Positions 1-7,831 of a stretch of 10,561 bases of DNA are shown here, piece by piece. Position numbers and translations under genes: made by a program. The notes beneath the pieces were generated by a model. That model saw only the letters and a program-made list of their open reading frames with translations, did not search any database and was not told the DNA's origin. Every line of letters begins with the position of its first letter. Positions within the stretch are counted from its first letter, which is position 1. This DNA comes from Alphaproteobacteria bacterium (lineage in GTDB: Bacteria; Pseudomonadota; Alphaproteobacteria; Sphingomonadales; Sphingomonadaceae): positions 1 through 10,561 of the forward strand of contig JAHJWA010000278.1 in NCBI GenBank assembly GCA_018828205.1, in the 5' to 3' direction.

Positions 1-161
1 ACGATCGGGCGTGTCGATGGGGTAACTGCAGCTGAGGCCGCGATAGCTTATGGAACGGCGGCCGCTGGTCGCCAGGGGTAAAGCAAGTTCTGGCCTTCGG
101 CAGCGCTCCACGGCGCACAGGACTAACCTCAGCCCAGGCCCTGGCAATAACGAACCGGCGG
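1..161. other. Window edge with no defensible gene
   Basis: No gene can be supported here. On the plus strand, frame 1 is open from base 1 to a TAA at 79-81 and reads as an Ala/Gly-rich tail of 26 residues ending AYGTAAAGRQG. This could be the end of a gene entering from the left and converging on the S10 gene, but its third-position GC is low for this genome and I do not recognise the peptide. The same register on the minus strand is also open over the whole stretch and could be the start of a leftward gene (possible GTG at about 108-106), equally unrecognised. I see no convincing intrinsic terminator for the leftward S10 gene: the only hairpins are very short (for example GCC-TTC-GGC near 93-101) and no T-run follows them. 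Confidence 0.3.
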
Positions 162-1676
162 TCAGGGTCCAGTGTGCACCAAATTTCCCACCCATGCGCG
201 CATGTCGGAGCTCATTTGCGCGAGGCCGGCGTCATCCTCGAAGACAGAATGGCCCGCTGCATAAAAGCGCGTCATGCGTTTCTCCCGTGGCACCTGCGCT
301 TGGTCCAGCGCGAAGATCCCAGCGTAGGCCGGGGGGGTGATGTCGTAATATCCGCCGGACGTATAGACCGACATATCCGGCTTTCGGACCATCGCTTCGG
401 TCAGATAAGGGGCGAAGCGGGCGCTGCTATAGCTCGTGCCTTCACCCCAGCCCCACTTGAAGTTGATGCCGAGATTGAGGCTGCGATATGCGCTGGGCAA
501 CTGATAATCGAGATCCTGGGCCAGGTATCGCTGGATCGCCTCGGTTGTAGCCGTGCCCAGAGTCATGGATGGATCGTCGAACGGCGGCTGGAAATTCGAA
601 TCCACGATCGGCCGGGTGATGCGGGCATCGAGTTGGCCCGTACGCAGCGCCTTCGCTTCCAGCAGCCCGTGCATAAAGGAGGATTTGCCGATGCGCAGAT
701 TGCCGCCCAATAGGACGTGCCGCGGAATGCCGATCAGCGCTTCCATCTCGGCCGCAACCCTGTCTCGAGTGTCGGCAGGTAGGGTAGGCCCTTTGATCAA
801 GGCCGCGGCGTAATCGGTCTGCGCGAAGTCGAGCGCCTTTTCGAACCATTGGTCTACTGTGCTGCCATTGCGATCAATGCGCTCATGGTGCCATGCCACC
901 GCCGCGAGGGTCGGAAGCAAAACCACATCGCTGATCACCGGCCCGCTGGTATCTCCGAGAGACAGAGACAGCAGCGCCACTCCGTCGGGGAGCGGTAAAT
1001 CTGCCTCCAACTGTGCGTTCAGCATCGCGAGTGCGCGAGCGCTGCCGTAACTTTCACCGACCAGCGCATAAGGCGATTGGGTCCGACCATTCGCGACAAG
1101 CCATGATTGCACTACCTCGGCCACGGCTTTCGCATCGCCTGCGACTGTGAACAGACTGGTCGGATCGGAGCCAGCGACGGGCATGCTCGCCCCGGTACCG
1201 GGTGGATCGATGAAAACGAGATCAGCAGCATCGAGCAGGCTGTGTTCGTTGTTGACGAGGACGTCTCCGCTTTCTCCAGCAACGAGAATTCGCGGGCCGA
1301 AAGCCTTCATGTGAAGAGGCGAAGAAGATGCACCCGGACCACCGTTGAACACGAACAGGACGGGACGGGCCGTCGGATCCCCCGCGTTCTTGGCAACATA
1401 ACCATAGCTAACCACTACCGCCGCCGTCTCGCCTGCTTCATTGGCCACCGGCGTCTCGGTGACGATCGCATGATAGGCAAGGGTTCGACCGTTGAACCGA
1501 CCTTGATGGGCCGTGGTGATCACACGGTCAGAGGCCGTTTCGCGCTCGACCATCGGCTCCATCGCTCTCAGGAAGGCAGGCGGCATGGGTCGGTCGAAAT
1601 TTTGCGCCGTCAAAGGCGACGCGGAGAGGGCCAGTAGAGCGGCGAACGTTACGCGACAGGACTTTGGCAGCTGCAT
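162..1676 (-). CDS. Periplasmic S10 family serine carboxypeptidase (S10-A)
   Basis: A 504-residue protein of peptidase family S10 (alpha/beta hydrolase fold). Known members release carboxy-terminal amino acids from peptides; some relatives work as acyltransferases. Residues 1-25 look like a Sec signal peptide (basic start, hydrophobic core, cleavage near LTA-QN), so the enzyme should be periplasmic. The oxyanion-hole motif NGGPGASSS is at 111-119, the nucleophile Ser209 in LVGESYGS, the triad Asp445 in GGYYDITPP and the triad His476 in AAGHSVFED, so the enzyme looks active. The ATG at 1676 was chosen because it opens the signal peptide; the frame runs further upstream only by overlapping the preceding gene. 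That start lies 4 bases after the stop of the class V PLP enzyme, so the two form an operon. The ribosome site is weak (GGGATAA just upstream). It resembles S10-C at the right end more than S10-B. Substrate unknown. Confidence 0.9.
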   Translation of the reverse strand: MQLPKSCRVTFAALLALSASPLTAQNFDRPMPPAFLRAMEPMVERETASDRVITTAHQGRFNGRTLAYHAIVTETPVANEAGETAAVVVSYGYVAKNAGDPTARPVLFVFNGGPGASSSPLHMKAFGPRILVAGESGDVLVNNEHSLLDAADLVFIDPPGTGASMPVAGSDPTSLFTVAGDAKAVAEVVQSWLVANGRTQSPYALVGESYGSARALAMLNAQLEADLPLPDGVALLSLSLGDTSGPVISDVVLLPTLAAVAWHHERIDRNGSTVDQWFEKALDFAQTDYAAALIKGPTLPADTRDRVAAEMEALIGIPRHVLLGGNLRIGKSSFMHGLLEAKALRTGQLDARITRPIVDSNFQPPFDDPSMTLGTATTEAIQRYLAQDLDYQLPSAYRSLNLGINFKWGWGEGTSYSSARFAPYLTEAMVRKPDMSVYTSGGYYDITPPAYAGIFALDQAQVPREKRMTRFYAAGHSVFEDDAGLAQMSSDMRAWVGNLVHTGP

Positions 1677-1680
1677 GAAT

Positions 1681-2937
1681 TTATCCCGTTGTCTGAGAGG
1701 GAAGGGCGTCCAACAGCCGCTCGATATCGTCGGCGTCGTTGAAGAAGGATGGGCAGACGCGAAAACGATTGCGCGACAAAGTAATTTTGACGCCCGCGCG
1801 CTCGAGAGGCTCGGACAAGCGTTCGTGGGCATCTTCGAAGACGCAGGTCAGCAAAGGCGAGCGGCAGTCGCGGGGCGTTGCGACGGCGTAGCCCTTGGAA
1901 CGCAGGGCCTCGTGCAGCCGGTCGAGCAAAGGTAACCGACGAGCGACAATATTCTCAATGCCGAGATCCAGTAGCATGGGTATCGACCGATCAAGTTGCG
2001 CCAAGACGGCGTGAGAACGGGTGCCCATTGCGAACAGCCCCTCGGCATCGTCGCGGGCGGCCATGTCGGCGATCCCATCTCCGGCTTCGTCAAAGGGATA
2101 TACGTGCGATCGGAATTTCGCGAGTTGATAGTAGCCGAAGCGCGACCGCTGCAGTTCGGCGATCAGATCGGCGCGCACATAGAGAAACCCCAGCCCAAAG
2201 TCGCCCATGAGCCATTTATAGCTGGCGCAGGCCGCGAAATCGACGCCGCTGGCATGGAGGTCGACCGGCACGGTACCAGCGGCGTGAATGATATCGGCAT
2301 AGACCTTCGCACCCCGCGCATGGGCGATTTCGCACAAGGCCGCTAGGTCTTGCTCAAAGCCGTTATAGGTCGACACCAGCGAGAGGCTTACCAGCCGCGT
2401 GTCCTCGTCGATCGCGCTTTCATAGGCCGCCAGATCGATGCGGCCGTGGGTCGGCGAGAGCCACACCATATCCATGCCCCGCCGCGCGAGTTGCTCGTAG
2501 AGCCAAAAAGAGCCGAAGAAATGCAATGTGTCGGTGACGATGCGGCCTCCGCCGCTCGGGATTCCGAGCGCATCCACGACGAGCTGCTCGCCCGCGGTAG
2601 TGCTCTGGACAAATGCCAGTTCACTAGGCGTCGCGTTGACTAGGCGCGCGAAGGCGCTCTTTACTCGGGTCTCGACGTCATTCGCCGGCCAGCGCGTTCC
2701 CGCGCCGCGCGTCTCGAAATAGGAATTCACCGCCGCTTGCACCTCCAGCGGAATAGGATGCATCGTTCCGGAGTCGAGATAGACGGCGTCCATGGGGGCG
2801 AAGCCGGATTTGGCGGGCCTGGTTTGAGACGCCGCTGCACGAGAAGATGTGAATGTTCCCGCGGCGGGAAGGGCGACTGCACCCGCGAGCATCGTCCGGC
2901 GAGAAACATGCGGGAAGGTCATGCCAAGTTTGTCCAT
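1681..2937 (-). CDS. Tat-exported PLP enzyme, aminotransferase class V family
   Basis: A 418-residue fold-type I PLP enzyme of the aminotransferase class V / cysteine desulfurase / isopenicillin N epimerase group. The PLP lysine is Lys241 in ASYKWLMG, and the cofactor-binding Asp215 and His218 lie in VYADIIHAAG. The N-terminus carries a twin-arginine signal: SRRTMLAG at 12-19, then an Ala-rich hydrophobic stretch and a likely cleavage site after SSRAAA (residue 36). The enzyme would thus be exported folded with PLP bound, which is unusual for this family. A known precedent is PvdN of Pseudomonas, a Tat-exported class V PLP enzyme that modifies the pyoverdine glutamate side chain in the periplasm. 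The start at 2937 gives a normal Tat signal; ATGs at 2922 and 2967 are alternatives, and none has a strong ribosome site. It is the first gene of the leftward operon with S10-A. Epimerase, lyase or transaminase activity cannot be told apart from sequence alone. Confidence 0.85.
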   Translation of the reverse strand: MDKLGMTFPHVSRRTMLAGAVALPAAGTFTSSRAAASQTRPAKSGFAPMDAVYLDSGTMHPIPLEVQAAVNSYFETRGAGTRWPANDVETRVKSAFARLVNATPSELAFVQSTTAGEQLVVDALGIPSGGGRIVTDTLHFFGSFWLYEQLARRGMDMVWLSPTHGRIDLAAYESAIDEDTRLVSLSLVSTYNGFEQDLAALCEIAHARGAKVYADIIHAAGTVPVDLHASGVDFAACASYKWLMGDFGLGFLYVRADLIAELQRSRFGYYQLAKFRSHVYPFDEAGDGIADMAARDDAEGLFAMGTRSHAVLAQLDRSIPMLLDLGIENIVARRLPLLDRLHEALRSKGYAVATPRDCRSPLLTCVFEDAHERLSEPLERAGVKITLSRNRFRVCPSFFNDADDIERLLDALPSQTTG

Positions 2938-2962
2938 CGTTGTAGCTCTATCCCAACTCGGG

Positions 2963-2976
2963 CGCATAATTTTGCC
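2963..2976 (+). promoter_or_regulatory. Candidate operator, copy 1
   Basis: CGCATAATTTTGCC differs from copy 2 at a single base and matches the palindromic copy 3 upstream of the receptor gene at 11 of 14 positions. It lies just upstream of the class V PLP gene and inside a separate inverted repeat, TCGGGC (2958-2963) and GCCCGA (2974-2979) with a 10-base spacer. That repeat could itself be a binding site or a hairpin in the leader of the leftward transcript. A regulatory role is inferred from repetition at intergenic positions only. Confidence 0.4.
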
Positions 2977-3044
2977 CGAATTTGGTTCTCCGATGAGTTC
3001 TAGGGCGGCACACGCCACGGATAGAAGTTTGACGCCCCCACGAA

Positions 3045-3058
3045 CGCATAAATTTGCC
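3045..3058 (+). promoter_or_regulatory. Candidate operator, copy 2
   Basis: CGCATAAATTTGCC lies 47 bases upstream of the S10-B start codon and 11 bases downstream of the TTGACG hexamer. It differs from copy 1 at one base in 14 and matches one strand of copy 3 at 12 of 14. If transcription starts near here, a bound protein would sit over the promoter and could repress it. Inferred from recurrence, not from a recognised regulator family. Confidence 0.4.
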
Positions 3059-3105
3059 TGCACCCGAGCGCTAACCTCGCGCCAAGCAGAGAGGGACGCC
3101 GCGGT

Positions 3106-4581
3106 ATGACAACGAGATTTTGGATAATCCTCGTCGGGTTGCTCGCCACCGGCTGTGCCAGCGTCTCCGGCGACACTGTGGCGGATTCTCATGCCTCGCC
3201 GCTTGCGCGATCCTGTGCTGCCAATGCCGTTGCGAGCACCCACCAGGTGAACACCGGCGGCAGAGCCCTAAGCTACAAGGCTTGCGCCGGAACCCTGACG
3301 ATCACCGGAGCGGACGGCAAACCGAAGGCGGACCTGTTCTACACCGCATACATGCTGCCGGATGCCAAAGCGGACCGGCCGATCACGTTCGTATGGAACG
3401 GCGGACCGGGAGCGGATTCGCGACTTCTGCACTTCCAGGCGCTGGGGCCGAAATTGATCGAAGACGGCGTGATGATCGACAATAGCGCAACTCCGCTGAC
3501 AGCCAGCGATCTGGTCTTTCTGGATCCTGCGGGAACTGGTTTCAGCCGCGCCCGGCAGGATGCGGAAGCGCCGCTTTACGGAACGCTCGGCGATATAGAC
3601 GCGACCTCGCGGTTCGTTACCGAATTCCTTCAAGTCTATCGGCGGGAGAACTCCCACGTTTACCTGTTCGGGGAGAGCTTCGGAACATGGCGGGCAGCCG
3701 GCACGGCCGAGGCGCTTGCCCGGGACGGCGTTTCGATCGCAGGGAACGGCCTTATCTCAGGCGGAATTCCCCTGGGCGAGATGGGCGATCGCGCGCTTAT
3801 GCGTGCCTTGTCGCTCCCCAATCGGACTGCGACTGCGCTGGCATTGGGAATGCTTGACCCGGATTTGGCGGAGACCGGTCCCGGGTTGATGGACGAAACA
3901 GAGCAATGGGCCCGGGAGGTCTGGTATCCGGCGCTGTCATCGCCTGACTCTCTCGACGTCCCAGAGCGTGCAAAGCTTGTGGCTGAATTGGCCCGGTATC
4001 ATGGCATGTCGCCGACCGAAATCGACGAGGATACCCTCTGGGTTTCGCCCCTCGCGTTTCGAAAAGGTGTCTTGGAAGGGCGGACGCTGGATGTGTTCGA
4101 TATGCGACGTATCGAAGCGGCGGATGGCGAGGACAGCGGCGAGGGGGAAGCTATCCTGCGGTACTACCGAGAGTCGCTCGGCTATCGGGAACGGCTTTAC
4201 GCTGGGATCGAGGCGCCCGCGATTCCGGTCGGCGAAAATTGGCAGTATGATCAGGCGCCGATCACGGAAGCGTCGCTTGCCCGCGCTATGGCGGGCGAGG
4301 GTCCGCCAAGCCCCTCCCAGCCATGGACATTGCGTGTCATGGAGATGATGCCGGACTTGCGGACCTTTGTTGCTGCGGGGGTCTATGACTCGCTCAACAG
4401 TTGCGCGGCGAACAGGGCTACGGTCCGCCTTCTACCCGAGGGCGTTGAGAAGAGGGTCTCGCTGCAGTGCTATCCTGGCGGCCATATGATGTACGACAGT
4501 CGCGTCGTGCGAGATCAATTCGGGAATGACATCGTTGCGTTCATTCGCAATTCAAAGCCTGACCACACCGGTCATAATTAA
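3106..4581 (+). CDS. Lipid-anchored S10 family serine carboxypeptidase (S10-B)
   Basis: A 491-residue S10 peptidase. The N-terminus (MTTRFWIILVGLLATGC) is a lipoprotein signal with the lipobox cysteine at residue 17. The following residues are Ala-Ser, not Asp, which would usually favour outer-membrane sorting by the rule known from enterobacteria. The family motifs are present: NGGPGADS at 98-105, Ser191 in FGESFGT, Asp428 in AAGVYDSLN, His460 in YPGGHMMYD. Two differences stand out from the other S10 proteins here: the oxyanion strand reads GADS instead of GASS, and the nucleophile elbow has Phe192 instead of Tyr. Specificity may therefore differ. Cys37/Cys60 and Cys433/Cys455 are possible disulfides. 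The start at 3106 gives an intact lipoprotein signal, with a purine-rich AGAGAGGGA somewhat far upstream. The gene is transcribed away from the PLP-enzyme operon and towards the receptor gene. It is the most divergent of the three S10 proteins; substrate unknown. Confidence 0.9.
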   Translation: MTTRFWIILVGLLATGCASVSGDTVADSHASPLARSCAANAVASTHQVNTGGRALSYKACAGTLTITGADGKPKADLFYTAYMLPDAKADRPITFVWNGGPGADSRLLHFQALGPKLIEDGVMIDNSATPLTASDLVFLDPAGTGFSRARQDAEAPLYGTLGDIDATSRFVTEFLQVYRRENSHVYLFGESFGTWRAAGTAEALARDGVSIAGNGLISGGIPLGEMGDRALMRALSLPNRTATALALGMLDPDLAETGPGLMDETEQWAREVWYPALSSPDSLDVPERAKLVAELARYHGMSPTEIDEDTLWVSPLAFRKGVLEGRTLDVFDMRRIEAADGEDSGEGEAILRYYRESLGYRERLYAGIEAPAIPVGENWQYDQAPITEASLARAMAGEGPPSPSQPWTLRVMEMMPDLRTFVAAGVYDSLNSCAANRATVRLLPEGVEKRVSLQCYPGGHMMYDSRVVRDQFGNDIVAFIRNSKPDHTGHN

Positions 4582-4728
4582 TCCGGTCTGGGCCCCTGGG
4601 CCGCATATTTATGCGTGAGCGCTATTCCGCCTGCCTCCCTTTGCAATAATTTTCTTCGCCTTGGCTTCTAAGCTCATCGCACAACGCCGCGGACCGATTG
4701 CGGCCTGGACATCTTAAGGGGGAACATC
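4582..4728 (+). promoter_or_regulatory. Leader region of the receptor gene
   Basis: These 147 bases lie between S10-B and the receptor gene. They include a weak hairpin straddling the S10-B stop (ACCGG 4567-4571 with CCGGT 4583-4587), a short GGCC-CCTG-GGCC hairpin near 4592-4602 without a T-run, the palindrome at 4602-4615 and an AT-rich patch around 4640-4656 (TTTGCAATAATTTTC). I cannot name a promoter with confidence. The length, the AT-rich patch and the palindrome suggest the receptor gene has its own controlled promoter. A strong ribosome site, AAGGGGGA, lies at 4716-4723. Confidence 0.45.
4602..4615 (+). promoter_or_regulatory. Candidate operator, copy 3 (palindrome)
   Basis: CGCATATTTATGCG has perfect 6-base arms (CGCATA and TATGCG) around a 2-base centre. 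Read on the minus strand it matches copy 2 at 12 of 14 positions. It lies 113 bases upstream of the receptor start. The alternative is a small hairpin (5-base stem, ATTT loop) belonging to a terminator after S10-B; no T-run follows, and the likeness to the two sites in the divergent region favours a protein-binding site. Confidence 0.45.
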
Positions 4729-7700
4729 ATGACCAGTCGCTCCACAGGCAGCATGCACCGGATTTCGCGCGTCGCTCTCCTGGCAGGTTCTGGACTCGCT
4801 GCAGTCGCCCTCCTGCCGAATTCGGCTCACGGTCAGGATATGGTCACGACCACTGCTGCCCAGCCTGACGAAGCGGAGCCCATCGTCGTCACGGGGTCGC
4901 GGATCCGTCGCGACCCTTCCGACGAAAGCGCGCCGCGCACGGTCGTCAGCGAGGAAGTGATCGAGGATCGCGGTTACACCACTGCGGCAGAAGCGCTGAA
5001 CCAGATTACCGCCAATACGCCGCAGCTGAATCAGGCGGATGCCAGCGGCGAAAGCAGCGGCTCTGGCCAGCAATTTCCTAACCTGTTCGGTCTCGGCTCC
5101 GGGCGGACACTGACTTTGGTCAACGGACGCCGAATGGTCACGACCTCGTCCGGTCTCGGCGATGCGCAGGTGGACGCCAATATCATCCCGCTTGGGTTGC
5201 TGGAGCAGGTTGAGATTGTTCAGGGAGGCGGTGCCGCGGTCTACGGCTCAGACGCGATCGCCGGTGTCGTGAATTACGTCCTCAAGGACGACTTTGAGGG
5301 CATTGAGCTTGACGGTCAATCGGGCATTTCCTCGCGGGGCGACTATCGGACTTATAGCCTGCGCGGAACCGTAGGCACCAATTTCGCCGAAGGGCGCGGC
5401 AACATCGCCCTCGATGTCGGATATGCCAAGCAGCCAGTGCTGCGCTTCGGCGACAGGCCGCTGTCTGCGCTCGGTCGTCTGACCGTCAGCAATCCGCTCG
5501 ATACAGGGGCGGACGACGGCATTCCGTCGGTGCGCGAACTCCTGGACGCTCGGTTCTGGGAGTTCAATGCGAACGGCGTGCTGTTCAACACTCCCGCGCC
5601 TTTCACGCGCTTCCTGACCCAGCAGAACGGGGTGCCCCTTCAGTTTGCACCCGACGGCAGTCTGGTCGCTTTCGATCCGGGTGACGATGTCGGAATCCCC
5701 TTTGCCAGCGGCGGCGACGGATTTTCCTATCGAGACCTTGTTGGCTTGCGGACGGGCGTCGAGCGGCTGACTGGTAATCTCATTGCCAGGTTCGACCTCA
5801 ACGATGCCGTCACACTGAAGGCCGAGGCGCTCTATGCCAGCACTGATGGGGAGGAAATTCCCCAGGGTCAAAGCCGCACCATTCTGAACTCCGGCACCTA
5901 TGCGGGGCCGGTGACCTTCACTACCAACAATCCCTTTCTCTCCGCCTCCGCGCGGGCGACGTTGACCGCCGCCAACCCTGCATTTGCCTTCGGCGCTCCG
6001 ATCTTCCTGTCGAAATACTTCAACGATCTCACCCCGTCGAACAGGCAAACGACCAAAACGGATACCTGGAGGGGCGTGCTCGGCGCCGAGGGCGACTTCT
6101 CCCTTGGCGCGCGCGACCTCTACTGGTCGGTGTCGGGCAGCTATGCCCGCGTCGAGGGCTCGCAGCGGCGCTGGGAGGTCGACAACGCGAAGTACGCCAA
6201 GGCGATCAACGCCAGCCTGTCGGGCGGTGCGATTGTCTGTGCAGTCAACGCCGATGCGAACGCGGCCAACGACGACCCTGCCTGCGCGCCGATAAACCCC
6301 TTTGGCGACGGCAATGTGAGCGAGGCAGCGCAGCAATACGTCAGCGTGCGCGCGGGTCTGGATTATACCAACGAGCAGGCCGGTTTGCTGGCAACGCTTG
6401 GCGGTGATCTTTTTGAACTGCCTGCCGGGATGGCGCAGTTCAGTGTCGCCTACGAACATCGCGACGAAAGCGTGAGCTTTCTCCCGATGGAATCGAACCG
6501 CCTTGGCCTCTTCGGAGGCGGGACGATGGAGCTGGCGCAATCGGGTGGATACAACACCGACGAGGTTTCCGCCGAACTACTCGTCCCTCTCGTCGACCAA
6601 GCGATTGGTGTGCCGCTTGTCGAGATGCTGGAGCTGAGCGCTGCGGGTCGCTACGTCGACAACTCGATCGCGGGGGCGCAGGAGGTCTGGGATCTGGGGC
6701 TGCGTTGGCAGCCAGTCTATGGTGTCACTCTGCGCGCCTCGCGCAGCCGCAACTTCCGCGCGCCGACGCTGACGCAGCTGTTTGCGCCGTCGTCGACCAC
6801 CTTGGGCTCCACTGGTCGCGATCCGTGTGATGCGGATCGCATCACGAGCGGGCCAAACCCCGACCTTCGCTATGCGAACTGCCTCGCCGCCTTCGAGGCG
6901 AATCCTGGCTATGGCGTGGAGCCTGATGGCACGAAGGCGGGTGCCAGCGCTGCGGATCGGCTCGCCGGATTTCAGAACCCGGCCGAGAACTTTCAGCGGG
7001 CCAACATCACGACCGGCGGCAACCCCGACCTTCGCAATGAGATCTCGGATACGCTGACCTACGGGATCGTCGTCCAGCCCGATTTCCTGCCGGGCCTGAC
7101 GATCAGCGCCGACCGGATCGAAATCGACCTCGAAGACGGGCTGTCTCCCTTCACGACCGAAGATTTCAGCGCGACCTGCTTCGACAACACCGACCCCGAT
7201 CCGGCGGTATGCGGTGCGTTTACGCGGCTTGCCAATCCCGACGGGCTCAATCCTGGTGGCACCATCGTTCTCGGGACGACAACCACCTTCAATGCGGGCG
7301 TCGTCAAATATCGCGGCGAGGTTTACGCGCTGAACTACAGTTTTGCACCCGGGGGCGGGGACCTTGGACGGTTCCATGTCGGAGTGAACGCCACCCACAA
7401 CTCGCTGCTTACGACCTCCGTAACGGGCGAAACCTTCGTCCGAACGGACGACACTTTCGCGAGACCGGAATGGGAAGGCCGTTTCAATCTGGATTGGGAG
7501 AAGGGCCCCCTCCGCATCAGCTATCAGGCCTATTATCTCGATGAGACCAAGGCCGCCTTCGATGCATCGGTCGAGAACAATCCCAACCCGATCCTCGACA
7601 GCAATCTGACGCACAGTCTTTCCGCGCAGATCGAAGCCGGCGCGATGAGCTTCAGGCTGGGCGTCGACAACTTCACCGATGAGGGGCCGTCCTATCCGCA

Positions 7701-7761
7701 GATTGCCTACGGGGACATCTTGGGGCGGCGGTTCTGGGTCGGGGCTAAGATCCGCATGTGA
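4729..7761 (+). CDS. TonB-dependent outer-membrane receptor
   Basis: A 1010-residue TonB-dependent receptor, which imports a ligand across the outer membrane using TonB-ExbBD energy. Residues 1-35 form a Sec signal (cleavage near AHG-QD). The TonB box EPIVVTGSRI is at 50-59. The plug follows (about 64-187), including RTLTLVNGRR and VEIVQGGGAAVYGSDAIAG at 161-179, then the beta-barrel to the C-terminus, with the typical late-barrel segment GGNPDLRNE near 763-771. There is no N-terminal STN domain, so direct sigma/anti-sigma signalling is unlikely. Three close cysteine pairs (504/519, 700/718, 817/828) probably close extracellular loops. The last residues are FWVGAKIRM, ending in Met instead of the aromatic residue usual for barrel assembly. 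The start is fixed by AAGGGGGA 6 bases upstream. Neighbouring peptidases and PLP enzymes suggest a peptide-like ligand (inference); the barrel sequence does not identify it. Confidence 0.95.
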   Translation: MTSRSTGSMHRISRVALLAGSGLAAVALLPNSAHGQDMVTTTAAQPDEAEPIVVTGSRIRRDPSDESAPRTVVSEEVIEDRGYTTAAEALNQITANTPQLNQADASGESSGSGQQFPNLFGLGSGRTLTLVNGRRMVTTSSGLGDAQVDANIIPLGLLEQVEIVQGGGAAVYGSDAIAGVVNYVLKDDFEGIELDGQSGISSRGDYRTYSLRGTVGTNFAEGRGNIALDVGYAKQPVLRFGDRPLSALGRLTVSNPLDTGADDGIPSVRELLDARFWEFNANGVLFNTPAPFTRFLTQQNGVPLQFAPDGSLVAFDPGDDVGIPFASGGDGFSYRDLVGLRTGVERLTGNLIARFDLNDAVTLKAEALYASTDGEEIPQGQSRTILNSGTYAGPVTFTTNNPFLSASARATLTAANPAFAFGAPIFLSKYFNDLTPSNRQTTKTDTWRGVLGAEGDFSLGARDLYWSVSGSYARVEGSQRRWEVDNAKYAKAINASLSGGAIVCAVNADANAANDDPACAPINPFGDGNVSEAAQQYVSVRAGLDYTNEQAGLLATLGGDLFELPAGMAQFSVAYEHRDESVSFLPMESNRLGLFGGGTMELAQSGGYNTDEVSAELLVPLVDQAIGVPLVEMLELSAAGRYVDNSIAGAQEVWDLGLRWQPVYGVTLRASRSRNFRAPTLTQLFAPSSTTLGSTGRDPCDADRITSGPNPDLRYANCLAAFEANPGYGVEPDGTKAGASAADRLAGFQNPAENFQRANITTGGNPDLRNEISDTLTYGIVVQPDFLPGLTISADRIEIDLEDGLSPFTTEDFSATCFDNTDPDPAVCGAFTRLANPDGLNPGGTIVLGTTTTFNAGVVKYRGEVYALNYSFAPGGGDLGRFHVGVNATHNSLLTTSVTGETFVRTDDTFARPEWEGRFNLDWEKGPLRISYQAYYLDETKAAFDASVENNPNPILDSNLTHSLSAQIEAGAMSFRLGVDNFTDEGPSYPQIAYGDILGRRFWVGAKIRM

Positions 7762-7767
7762 CTGGCA

Positions 7768-7787
7768 GGCCGGGGCACCCCTCGGCC
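7768..7787 (+). terminator. GC-rich hairpin after the receptor gene
   Basis: GGCCGGGG at 7768-7775 pairs with CCCCTCGGCC at 7778-7787: eight base pairs with one bulged T (7782) and a CAC loop. Only TTT (7791-7793) follows, so this is at best a weak intrinsic terminator. It may lower transcription from the highly expressed receptor gene into the aminotransferase gene, or protect the receptor transcript end. Confidence 0.4.
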
Positions 7788-7831
7788 CGCTTTCCCAACC
7801 CGTACGTCCGTGACCGGGCAGCACATCACAC

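Larger units (their letters stand above)
2938..3105. promoter_or_regulatory. Divergent promoter/control region
   Basis: These 168 bases separate the leftward PLP-enzyme/S10-A operon from the rightward S10-B gene and must hold both promoters. I find no pair of good -35 and -10 boxes. TTGACG at 3029-3034 is a fair -35 for the rightward gene, but no good -10 stands 16-18 bases downstream. AT-rich islands occur only at the two copies of a 14-base motif (2963-2976 and 3045-3058), whose starts are 82 bases apart, about eight helical turns. This is compatible with a regulator binding both sites, which is inference. Confidence 0.6.

Noticed and set aside
174..713. Long open frames on the plus strand across 174-1935, opposite the S10-A and PLP genes
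   Set aside because: They are antisense shadows of well-supported minus-strand genes in GC-rich DNA, with no recognisable motif and no ribosome site.
1677..1832. Upstream extension of S10-A to 1832
   Set aside because: It overlaps the end of the PLP gene and would place the signal peptide 52 residues inside the protein.
3029..3057. Sigma-70 promoter with TTGACG as -35
   Set aside because: The -35 is good, but the hexamer at correct spacing (ATTTGC) is a poor -10, so no promoter was called.
2938..3243. Upstream extension of the class V PLP gene to 3243
   Set aside because: The added 102 residues would overlap S10-B and bury the Tat signal inside the protein.
5248..6540. Long minus-strand open frames (430 and 415 residues) opposite the receptor gene
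   Set aside because: The plus strand encodes a complete TonB receptor with all landmarks; the antisense frames are basic, low-complexity and unrecognisable.
6856..7035. Identical 15-base stretch AACCCCGACCTTCGC at 6856-6870 and 7021-7035 inside the receptor gene
   Set aside because: Both encode NPDLR. The second is the usual late-barrel motif of these receptors, and with such GC-rich codons the first copy is most simply a chance or local loop resemblance.
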